The notes beneath the pieces were generated by a model that was not told where the DNA came from, did not search any database, and saw only the letters and a list, made by a program, of their open reading frames with translations. Below are positions 1 to 5,698 of a DNA stretch of 5,832 nucleotides, in pieces. How positions within the stretch are numbered: position 1 is the stretch's first letter; every line of letters begins with the position of its first letter. The translations under genes and the position numbers were made by a program. The DNA is from Xanthobacteraceae bacterium (GTDB taxonomy: Bacteria > Pseudomonadota > Alphaproteobacteria > Rhizobiales > Xanthobacteraceae), in assembly GCA_030043175.1 (NCBI GenBank), contig JASHYD010001379.1, positions 1 to 5,832 of the forward strand, read 5' to 3'.

Positions 1-635
1 TTCTGCACCGAAACGGCGTTGAGGACATCCTCAGCCGATACGTTGTGCGCCTGCATCGCATGCTGGTCGAGGTCGACCTGGACCTGGAGAATTTTGCCCC
101 CATAGGGCGACGGGACGGCGGCACCCGCGATGGTAGATAGTTGAGGACGGATGAAGTTCTGCCCCAGGTCGAACTGTTGCATCTCGGGAAGTTGTTGACT
201 TGATAGGGCGAGCTGCAGGATCGGAACGCTTGAAGCATTGTAGCTCAGCACATAAGGCGGCGTGATACCCGGGGGCAGCAGCTTGAGAACCGTCTGCGAG
301 GCCGCTGTCACCTGCGCGAGCGCCGCCGCCATATCGACGTTCTTCTGGAAGAAGATCTTGACCACCCCATAACCGCTGAGCGACTGCGATTCAATATGTT
401 CGATGTCGCTTACCTGAGCGGTCATGTATCGTTCATAATAATAGATGACCCGTCCTGACATTTCATTCGGCAGCAGACCCGTGTAGGTCCACACCACGCT
501 GACAACGGGAATATTGATGTTGGGAAAGATATCGGTCGGTGTGCGTAATGCCGCCAGTGATCCGAAAATCGCGATCAGCAGCGCCAAAATCACGAAGGTA
601 TACGGGCGCTTCAGAGCGATCTGAACGATCAGCAC
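1..635 (-). CDS. RND-family efflux permease, N-terminal part (runs off left edge)
   Basis: This is the inner-membrane proton-driven pump subunit of a tripartite RND exporter. The visible 211 codons start with GTG at 635 and stay open to the window edge; full family members have about 1,000-1,050 residues, so only about a fifth is here. Residues 1-10 are a short cytoplasmic start, residues 11-30 form the first transmembrane helix (PYTFVILALLIAIFGSLAAL), followed by the RND signature TPTDIFPNINIPVVSVVW at residues 32-49, and then the beginning of the periplasmic porter domain, including PPGITPPYVL at 121-130. The start is supported by a strong Shine-Dalgarno sequence 7 nt upstream. The adaptor and outer-membrane genes are not visible; in many related operons they follow the permease, which would place them beyond the left edge. 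The upstream regulator on the same strand suggests two-component control, which is an inference. The transported substrate cannot be told from this part; MdtBC/AcrB-like drug pumps and related exporters are possible. Confidence 0.93.
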   Translation of the reverse strand, partial: MLIVQIALKRPYTFVILALLIAIFGSLAALRTPTDIFPNINIPVVSVVWTYTGLLPNEMSGRVIYYYERYMTAQVSDIEHIESQSLSGYGVVKIFFQKNVDMAAALAQVTAASQTVLKLLPPGITPPYVLSYNASSVPILQLALSSQQLPEMQQFDLGQNFIRPQLSTIAGAAVPSPYGGKILQVQVDLDQHAMQAHNVSAEDVLNAVSVQ

Positions 636-642
636 GTACTTA

Positions 643-649
643 CCTCCCC
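643..649 (-). promoter_or_regulatory. Ribosome binding site of the RND permease
   Basis: On the minus strand the sequence reads GGGGAGGTAAGTAC directly before GTG. The GGGGAGG core lies 7 nt from the GTG at 635. It decides the start, because no ATG in this frame lies nearby and the protein begins exactly where RND permeases normally begin, a few residues before the first membrane helix. Confidence 0.8.
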
Positions 650-1032
650 GATGCAATGGAGTCGCACGAACCCATCTGGTTGGATAGCATCGCGTGTGCG
701 ATTTTCGACTAACTTTTCTTTTAATCAGAGCTTGGTTGTCCACGGCGGAAGCGGATTGCCGGAGTTGCGACGTAGGATTCCGGTTCTGCAAGAAAAAATT
801 GCATGGATCGAGGAGAGGACCTGTCGACCCGATAATGCCGAAACGCCATGTAATGTCGAACTAGTCGAAAGCTACGAAAGGGACATGGCGACACGAGACG
901 CCGCCGCGGCAGCACGCGGTTGAACTTGCGATCGACGAGCGGCAGGCCCCGCGCCACCGCCGCGAAGGGGGCATTTAACAAATAATTTAATGGACCAAAT
1001 GCTCAGGTAACGTGCAATTTGTGTGCTGTTGC

Positions 1033-1051
1033 GCTCTTAACCCTCAAGAGC
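1033..1051. repeat. Small perfect hairpin, 6-bp arms
   Basis: GCTCTT and AAGAGC flank a 7-nt loop (AACCCTC). The hairpin lies only 2 nt before the larger one at 1054-1096, so the two could form one structured RNA or act together. Without a known gene on either side its role is open. Confidence 0.5.
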
Positions 1052-1053
1052 AT

Positions 1054-1096
1054 CGGCCCCGGCCTTCCAAAAGACCTATCCCCAAGGTCGGGGCCG
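1054..1096 (+). terminator. Long GC-rich hairpin, possible terminator
   Basis: Arms CGGCCCCGGCCTT (1054-1066) and AAGGTCGGGGCCG (1084-1096) pair over 13 positions, 12 as Watson-Crick pairs and one as G-T, around a 17-nt loop. On the plus strand the right arm is followed by CTTATTTCTC, a moderately U-rich tail, so a Rho-independent terminator reading rightwards is the simplest guess. On the minus strand the tail is not T-rich, so it is a poor terminator for the kinase/regulator transcript. No plus-strand gene upstream is convincing. Alternatives are the 3' end of a small RNA or a palindromic mobile-element end. Confidence 0.4.
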
Positions 1097-1179
1097 CTTA
1101 TTTCTCAGGCCTTGCTAGTGTACCGGGCGACCTGTAGCGGGCTTGGCTGACCGCTCATTCCTCGCGCCGAGGGTCGCCC

Positions 1180-1768
1180 CTTGCCCCCAGAGAAGTAGCC
1201 GACTTAGCCGTGAGGTACAGATTCTATGTCTCAGGTCCGCTCCGCGTCCATCGCCGGCGACGATGCGGACCTTCTTGTTGACGTGCGCCACACGCTTTTG
1301 GGCCACGCACGCTAACGATTATTCCTGCGGCAGTACTCAAGCGCAAATCTCTAACTTTCTGCCGCCTCTTCGATATTGCGCCCGGCCACCACAACATCGC
1401 CGTGCGGCAATTGTCGCGCAATAACATGGAACGATCTGCTTCTCACCACTGGTCCGGTCGCGAACGTCGATTCCTGCGCGCGGCCGTCAACCTCCACATC
1501 GGCCGGTAGGTTCGCCAGATTGCCGGCCAAAGGCTGCCCTCCGGCGCAAACAGATCGGCATATGTACGGTTCGCGGGTCTTGTCTCAATCGCATCCAGCC
1601 GCCACTGAAGCGTCGCCGAAGCAATTTCAATGGCGCATGGTGATGACCTCGTCCGATCGGGTAATCGGATCTCGGTCCGTCCGCCCATATACAATGTAGA
1701 CAGGACAGCGATGTACACGGCAAACATGCCGTCAACTGCTGCCATCGGCGGAACGTCGGTGTAGGGAT
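1180..1768 (-). pseudogene. Sensor histidine kinase remnant, frameshifted and lacking its catalytic core
   Basis: The pieces lie in several minus-strand frames but in the order expected for a membrane histidine kinase. IPTPTFRR comes just after the regulator stop; then, after a break near 1746, MFAVYIAVLSTLYMGG is a first membrane helix. A sensor stretch includes WRLDAIETRPANRTYADL. After a break near 1535 the frame reads LAGNLANLPADVEVDG, later HVIARQLPHGDVVVAGRN, and stops at 1351-1353. A further shift gives KVRDLRLSTAAGIIVSV, resembling the start of the second membrane helix. Finally RVAHVNKKVRIVAGD resembles a HAMP linker. No H-box, N-box or G-box follows, so no phosphotransfer activity is expected. 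The position right after a response regulator is the classical operon order for such pairs. The left boundary is approximate. Family assignment is from memory of related kinases. Sequencing errors could explain some shifts but not the missing kinase domain. Confidence 0.7.
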
Positions 1769-1772
1769 GAAA

Positions 1773-2447
1773 TCAGGGAGCACGGAGGACGAAACCGACA
1801 CCGCGAACATTGTGGATCATCGGCGGCTCATGCGCGAAGTCAACCTTATGTCGCAGTCGTCCCATATGGACATCGACGAGGTTGGTTTGCGGGATGAATT
1901 TGTAACTCCAGACATCCTCCAGCAGCATGGTGCGTGTCACCATCTGGTCTTTGCGCCGCATCATATATTCGAGGAGCTGGAACTCTCGCGGCAAGAGCTC
2001 GATTACACGATCCCCCCGCTTGGCGGTTCGTTCGATGAGATCGAGCTTGAGCGGACCGACCTGGAGCATCGTGGCCCGGCTGTCTGCCGGCCGACGCAGC
2101 AGGGCCTCGATCCGGGCGACCAGCTCCATGGTCGCGAACGGCTTTGTGAGATAATCGTCGCCACCCGCCCGCAGGCCGCGCACGCGATCATCGACAGCGC
2201 CAAGTGCACTCAGGACAAGAACGGGTGTGCGCACGCCTTGGTAGCGCAATGCCTCGATAATGGTCAGGCCGTCCATTCCGGGCAGCAGGCGATCGATAAT
2301 CATGGCGTCCGCATCCCCTGCGCGCGCCCTGTCCAGGCCTGTGAGGCCGTCCGCAACCCAGTCTACGTCGAACCCGTGATCGCCGAGTTCGGCTCTGATT
2401 TCCTCAGCCGTCTCTTTGTCATCCTCGATGAGAAGCAATCTCGCCAT
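1773..2447 (-). CDS. OmpR/PhoB-family two-component response regulator
   Basis: This 224-residue DNA-binding regulator is of normal length. The N-terminal receiver domain (about residues 1-120) begins MARLLLIEDD with acidic residues E8, D9 and D10, has the phosphate-accepting Asp at 52 in MIIDRLLPGMDG, the switch Ser at 80 (VLVLSALG) and the conserved Lys at 102 (DYLTKPF). The C-terminal winged-helix domain (about 128-224) shows LLPREFQLLEYMM, the recognition-helix region TNLVDVHMGRLRHKVD and the closing GVGFVLRAP. The frame stays open far upstream to 3185, but the chosen ATG has AGGAT 6 nt before it and gives the usual receiver start; an ATG 21 bases upstream (2468) would add MTDQDRP and has a weaker ribosome site. 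It is followed by the kinase remnant and then, on the same strand, the RND pump, a plausible target. All phosphorylation residues are intact, so it may be served by another kinase or act unphosphorylated; that is inference. The QseB/CopR-like subgroup is possible but not assigned. Confidence 0.95.
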   Translation of the reverse strand: MARLLLIEDDKETAEEIRAELGDHGFDVDWVADGLTGLDRARAGDADAMIIDRLLPGMDGLTIIEALRYQGVRTPVLVLSALGAVDDRVRGLRAGGDDYLTKPFATMELVARIEALLRRPADSRATMLQVGPLKLDLIERTAKRGDRVIELLPREFQLLEYMMRRKDQMVTRTMLLEDVWSYKFIPQTNLVDVHMGRLRHKVDFAHEPPMIHNVRGVGFVLRAP

Positions 2448-3053
2448 CGGCCGATCCTGATCCGTCATGACCGCACATTCGCCGCCAATATACCTGCCGG
2501 CGCACTGATCGGCCACGCTCGGAATCTGGATGAGGTAGGGGCAACAATGTCCGAATTCGTCATCACCCGATATCGCAACTTGTCTTTGGGCAGCGTTTCC
2601 GGCGAGGTGCCCCCCATTGCGAGCAGCGGATTCCGCAGCAGGAAATTCGCGAGCGGTTCGCAGGCGAATGAGCGCCCGCAGACCCGAAGCGCTCGAACGC
2701 CGGGCGAATGAGCGGGTCTCAGGTGAGGGGTAGCGGATTGAGTCGGATGCGCGCAACGAGGGCATGAAGATCACAGACGCCGCCGCACAGCAGCGCATCC
2801 CGTCCTTAGTCGCCGACACGGAGATCGCAGTTGCCGAAAAGAACGGTTGGACTGGAGCCCGCATGCGTCCTTTCGTGCTGGTCGGCAGTTGCCCAAAATA
2901 TCCGACAAGCTCCGGTCCCGTATTTATCGCGGAGCTCGCAGGTTTTGAGAGAGTAAGTTTTATAATCTTATATTCCCTTCCCTCGGGTAAACTCGGCGAT
3001 GCGCAGCCAGCAAACAATGATATCGCCACGATCATTTTGAAGCATCGGTTTGT

Positions 3054-3085
3054 GTCCGTCTGAAACGTCCAGTAACTCGACGGAC
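3054..3085. repeat. Inverted repeat, 7-bp arms
   Basis: GTCCGTC (3054-3060) and GACGGAC (3079-3085) are perfect inverted copies separated by 18 bases. The spacer contains a weaker dyad, CTGAAACGTCCAG (3060-3072, 10 of 13 positions symmetric), of the general look of TetR-type operators. It directly abuts a second palindrome at 3086-3098. No gene clearly starts beside it, so an operator role is a guess. Confidence 0.35.
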
Positions 3086-3098
3086 TACTTAATAAGTA
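3086..3098. repeat. AT-rich palindrome TACTTA-A-TAAGTA
   Basis: Two perfect 6-bp arms surround a single A. It begins at the base after the preceding inverted repeat, so the two form a 45-base block of symmetrical sequence. It lies about 40 bases beyond the end of the integrase remnant, a place where attachment-site sequence can occur, but nothing else supports that reading. Confidence 0.35.
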
Positions 3099-3138
3099 CG
3101 GAGAAACGAAAAAGTCAGCAGTCACGTTTGCTACTGCG

Positions 3139-3342
3139 TTACCCACACGATTTTGGCCAAAGGAGGTACGGAAAGCGAACAACAACGTCCGCGGGTATGA
3201 TGCGCTCTATCTCGCGAATCGCGTCGAAGGCCTCCTTCTTCTCCCTGTAGTAGGCATATCGGTCATATACGCCGCAGACACCGCCAACAGTGTCCGCCCG
3301 TCGCACGCCGGCAATCGATCGTGAGCACCCGCTGGATGGCAA
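3139..3342 (-). pseudogene. C-terminal fragment of a tyrosine recombinase (phage-type integrase)
   Basis: The 67-codon minus-strand frame contains GVYDRYAYYREKKEAFDAI at residues 24-42, followed by REIERII and PADVV. This is the pattern at the end of P4-like and other phage-type integrases, where the Tyr of the 'VYDRY' or 'AYNR' motif is the DNA-cleaving nucleophile (here Y26) and the protein ends 30-60 residues later. Just before it, another frame reads IQRVLT, matching the expected helix ahead of the tyrosine, so a frameshift probably lies near 3310. The rest of the integrase, including the Arg...His-x-x-Arg residues, is absent: the VOC gene ends at 3375, only about 30 bases upstream. The fragment therefore cannot be active and marks a past insertion followed by deletion. 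Without a database comparison the family is likely but not proven. Confidence 0.6.
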
Positions 3343-3374
3343 CGGAAGTAAATCCTATGCTGCTCATTCGCTGC

Positions 3375-3838
3375 TCATGCCTTCTGAGAATTTTGTACGT
3401 TCATCCCGTCGGGATCCTTGATGTGCAAACCCGCATAGTCGCCCTGGATTGGCGCCGCGCTGCGTCAAATAGCGCGCGGCGGATTCCTGCCGAATCGCGC
3501 AACCCCGATGGCAAAGTGGTCCACAATGCCGGCGGGGCCTCCACGGTTGAGAGAGACGAAGCACCTTGGTGTTGCCGAGGCGGATTGTTGCCGCCCGCCT
3601 GATCCTGACTGACCACAGAGAAACCGAACATCCTCTGATAGAAATCGACTGACCGCTGCAGGTCCGCCACATGATGAATGCTGGCATGGTCGATGTTCGC
3701 GTCTTTGAAATCGAGGCCCTCTTGGGCAGCGGCGGCCGTTCCGCCGGCTGCCAACATCGCCAGGTCGCGCACCAGTTCTCGACGGCTGAGCGAGCCCTTC
3801 TCGGAGCAAGAGACGAGATGCGAAACGACGGTTTCCAG
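3375..3838 (-). pseudogene. VOC-family (glyoxalase-like) protein with twin-arginine leader, four frame breaks
   Basis: The fold family covers glyoxalases, extradiol dioxygenases and related metal enzymes built from paired beta-alpha-beta-beta-beta units. Reading starts at CTG (3838), 5 nt after GGAAG; the out-of-frame ATG at 3855 is not usable. The leader has the twin-arginine pattern SLSRRELVRDLAMLAAGG, then GTAAAAQ, so export by the Tat route is suggested. The domain begins IDHASIHHVADLQRSVDFYQ with a His that could bind metal. After frame changes near 3586, 3558, 3495 and 3444 the sequence continues as IRLGNTKVL, VSLNRGGPAGIVDHFAIGV, ESAARYLTQRGANP and GDYAGLHIKDPDGMNVQNSQ, ending with TGA at 3375-3377. 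All pieces fit one single-domain protein of about 155 residues. As written it cannot be made in full. Since the segments between breaks are free of stops, the damage is recent or is sequencing error. It is divergent from hpaB, which fits a role in aromatic breakdown, but the substrate is unknown. Confidence 0.8.
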
Positions 3839-3874
3839 GGCGACTTCCTTTCATTGAAAGTTGGACGGGCCGCG

Positions 3875-3894
3875 AGATTATAGTGGTATAATCT
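3875..3894. promoter_or_regulatory. Perfect palindrome in the VOC-hpaB divergent spacer, likely operator
   Basis: AGATTATA and TATAATCT are exact inverted arms around GTGG. The site lies 56 bases before the hpaB ATG and 37 bases before the VOC start. It contains TATAAT on the plus strand (3887-3892) and also on the minus strand (3882-3877), so it may overlap the -10 boxes of both divergent promoters. For hpaB a TTGGAC lies at 3861-3866, but the 20-bp spacing is long for a normal promoter. The size and symmetry suit a dimeric repressor such as a MarR- or GntR-type protein; HpaR, known to control hpa genes in E. coli, is MarR-type. No such regulator gene is in the window. Confidence 0.6.
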
Positions 3895-3949
3895 TGTCTG
3901 TCTTTCGCGCCATCGCGCGCGGCGAGGGACTGCCATTCCGGAGCGCTCA

Positions 3950-5509
3950 ATGCGACAGCCACCCGAAGCCATCGTCGAAGGCAAAAAACGCCCTTTCACC
4001 GGCGCTGAGTTCTTGCAATCTCTTCGCGACGGGCGGGAGGTCTATATTTACGGCGAGCAGGTCGACGATGTAACGACCCATCCGGCTTTCCGCAACGCAG
4101 CCGCCTCCCTCGCCCAGCTCTATGAGGCTTTGCATGACGCAAAGATGAAGGACGTGCTTACCGCGAAGACCGATACGGGCTCCGGCGGCTATACACACAA
4201 ATTCTTCAAGGCTGCCGCCTCGCGCGAAGACGTCATCGCCCAGCGCGACGCGATCGCGGCCTGGGCCCGCATCTCCTATGGCTGGATGGGCCGTAGCCCC
4301 GACTACAAGGCAGCCTTTCTCAACACGCTCGGCGCCAATGCGGAATTCTATGGGCAGTTCGCCGACAACGCGCGCGCCTGGCACAAACGGGCACAGGAGG
4401 CGGTGCTTTATCTCAACCACGCTCTGGTCAACCCGCCGATAGACCGTAACAAGCCAGTGGAGCAGGTCAAGGATGTCTACATCACCATCCAGAAGGAAAC
4501 GGATGCCGGCATCTTTGTGTCAGGCGCAAAGGTCGTGGCCACCAACTCGGCGCTCACCCATTACAATTTTCTTGGCCAGAACATGGGCCAGGAGATTACC
4601 GATCCGAGCATGGTCGTGATGTTTATCGCACCCATGGACACGCCCGGCATCAAGCTTATCTGCCGACCGTCCTACGAGTTGGCCGCAGCCGCCACTGGTT
4701 CGCCGTGGGATTATCCGCTCACCTCTCGGTTCGATGAGAACGACGCCATTTTCGTGTTCGATAACGCATTCATTCCCTGGGAGAACGTCATCATTCATCG
4801 CGATATAGAGCGCCTCAAAAATTTCTATCCGCGCTCCGGATTCTTCAATGGATTTACTCTGCAGGGCTGCACGCGGCTTGCCGTCAAGCTCGACTTCATC
4901 GCAGGCCTCTTATACAAGGCGGCGCGCGCGACGGGAGTTGAGTCATTCCGCGGCGTTCAGGCACAGATCGGTGAGGTCATCGGCTGGCGCAATCTGTTTT
5001 GGTCGCTGTCGGACGCCATGGCCTTCAACCCCGAGCCCTGGGTCAATGGAGCCGTGCTGCCCAATGTCAGGGCCTGCAGCACCTATCGCCTGTTCATGAC
5101 GGAAGCGTATCCGGCGGTGCGCGCGATCGGTGAAAAGGTGATTGCATCGGGGCTCATCTATCTGCCCTCCCATGCGCGCGACTTCAAGAACCCGAATATC
5201 GACAAATACCTTGCCCGTTACGTGCGCGGCTCAAACGGAATCGATTACAAGGAACGCATCAAAACAATGAAGCTGCTGTGGGACGCGATCGGCACGGAGT
5301 TCGGAGCGCGTCACGAGCTCTATGAGATGAATTATTCGGGGAGTGCCGAGTTGGTGCGCCTCTTCCCGCTTCAGCAGGCGCAGGCTTCAGGCGCGCTCAA
5401 GCAAATGGTGGCGTTCGCCGAGCAGTGCATGGCGGATTATGACGAGGATGGCTGGCGGCACCCGGCCTACCACGACGGTTCGGACATCTCGCTCCTGCGC
5501 AAGAAATGA
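3950..5509 (+). CDS. hpaB: HpaB-family 4-hydroxyphenylacetate 3-monooxygenase, oxygenase subunit
   Basis: This FADH2-using oxygenase hydroxylates phenols next to the existing hydroxyl group; classical HpaB turns 4-hydroxyphenylacetate into homoprotocatechuate with reduced flavin supplied by a separate reductase, HpaC. The 519 residues match the E. coli enzyme (520) closely in length and in motifs I recall: GREVYIYGEQVDDVTTHPAF (28-47), DTGSGGYTHKFF (75-86), YGWMGRSPDYKAAF (110-123), NHALVNPPIDR (156-166), SGAKVVATNSALTHYN (191-206), ATGSPWDYPLTSRFDEND (248-265), PWENV (276-280), FRGVQAQIGEV (333-343) and YVRGSNG (424-430). By alignment with the E. coli and Thermus enzymes the active-site residues are R115, Y119 and H157, with the same spacing. 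The start has GGAG at 3940-3943, 6 nt before ATG. It is divergent from the VOC gene and followed, 189 bases on, by a GST gene. No hpaC is seen. Chlorophenol monooxygenases (TftD, TcpA, HadA) belong to the same superfamily, so the true substrate could be another phenol, but the N-terminus is HpaB-like rather than TftD-like. Confidence 0.93.
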   Translation: MRQPPEAIVEGKKRPFTGAEFLQSLRDGREVYIYGEQVDDVTTHPAFRNAAASLAQLYEALHDAKMKDVLTAKTDTGSGGYTHKFFKAAASREDVIAQRDAIAAWARISYGWMGRSPDYKAAFLNTLGANAEFYGQFADNARAWHKRAQEAVLYLNHALVNPPIDRNKPVEQVKDVYITIQKETDAGIFVSGAKVVATNSALTHYNFLGQNMGQEITDPSMVVMFIAPMDTPGIKLICRPSYELAAAATGSPWDYPLTSRFDENDAIFVFDNAFIPWENVIIHRDIERLKNFYPRSGFFNGFTLQGCTRLAVKLDFIAGLLYKAARATGVESFRGVQAQIGEVIGWRNLFWSLSDAMAFNPEPWVNGAVLPNVRACSTYRLFMTEAYPAVRAIGEKVIASGLIYLPSHARDFKNPNIDKYLARYVRGSNGIDYKERIKTMKLLWDAIGTEFGARHELYEMNYSGSAELVRLFPLQQAQASGALKQMVAFAEQCMADYDEDGWRHPAYHDGSDISLLRKK

Positions 5510-5521
5510 GTGGGTCGAGAC

Positions 5522-5586
5522 ATCTTTCGAGCGACAGTGCCTGTAGCTCGGAAGCCCGTAGCCAAACCCGAATTCAGCCGAAAGAT
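5522..5586. repeat. Distant inverted repeat after hpaB
   Basis: ATCTTTCG (5522-5529) and CGAAAGAT (5579-5586) are exact inverted copies 49 bases apart. They lie in the spacer between hpaB and the GST gene, starting 13 bases after the hpaB stop. The loop is too long and the tail too GC-rich for a typical terminator, so this may be chance or part of a larger RNA fold. I see no clear terminator or promoter elsewhere in this spacer. Confidence 0.25.
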
Positions 5587-5685
5587 CGGCGCCGCGTCGG
5601 ACGCAAAATTTATTCTCTCGGACATGTCGGCACGCAGCGCCTCCATTCGTCCTTAGTAAGGCCGTCTACGGGTCGTCTCCCGAGC

Positions 5686-5691
5686 AAGGAG
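5686..5691 (+). promoter_or_regulatory. Ribosome binding site of the GST gene
   Basis: AAGGAG stands 7 nt before the ATG at 5699. It fixes the start of the truncated reading frame, which otherwise would be hard to tell from overlapping frames in this GC-rich spacer. Confidence 0.8.
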
Positions 5692-5698
5692 AACACCA

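Larger units (their letters stand above)
650..1179. other. About 530 bases without a recognisable gene
   Basis: This stretch separates the RND start from the kinase remnant. A plus-strand frame of 90 codons (651-923) is open, but it has no Shine-Dalgarno sequence before its ATG, begins in the leader of the pump gene on the other strand, and its product resembles no family I know; its second half (about residues 36-55) is charged and could be helical. A minus-strand frame (721-981) is also open and unrecognised. Near the pump start there is a 6-bp inverted repeat, TCGCAC (662-667) with GTGCGA (696-701), which falls in the pump's 5' leader. Two stronger hairpins lie at 1033-1096. I see no convincing sigma-70 promoter for the pump here, although an activator-dependent one could be missed. 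Confidence 0.5.
2448..3138. other. About 690 bases without an identifiable gene
   Basis: This segment lies between the regulator start and the integrase remnant. The regulator's own frame remains open through it on the minus strand, but its content does not look like a protein family; it includes the lipobox-like string LFAGC at about 3007-3021 without a convincing signal peptide start. Another minus-strand frame gives GTGACRIFWATADQ and then VLFGNCDLRVGD before a stop (about 2810-2960), and continues past the stop; I do not recognise it. A third minus frame near 2540-2640 reads LLAMGGTSPETLPKDKLRYR, which looks protein-like but is also unassigned. A plus-strand frame of 99 codons (2764-3063) has no good ribosome site. 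The simplest view is decayed or non-coding sequence beside a former integration site. AT-rich sequence with TATAAT occurs at 2961-2966, without a fitting -35 element. Confidence 0.45.

Noticed and set aside
651..923. Plus-strand 90-codon frame as a gene
   Set aside because: It has no Shine-Dalgarno sequence, no recognisable family, and begins inside the leader of the divergent pump gene. A real small protein cannot be excluded, so it is mentioned in the intergenic entry.
1033..1096. Integron attC site
   Set aside because: The arms lack the RYYYAAC/GTTRRRY core sites of attC, and no gene cassette or integron integrase is present.
1767..2711. Plus-strand open frame of 314 codons
   Set aside because: It lies opposite the clear response regulator over nearly all of that gene's length; GC-rich codon use keeps the opposite strand open, and its translation shows no family features.
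2448..3185. N-terminal extension of the response regulator to a 470-residue protein
   Set aside because: The extra 246 residues resemble no domain, and the ATG at 2447 has a good ribosome site and gives the standard receiver start.
3947..4420. Minus-strand 157-codon frame inside hpaB
   Set aside because: It is the reverse shadow of the well-supported HpaB coding sequence.
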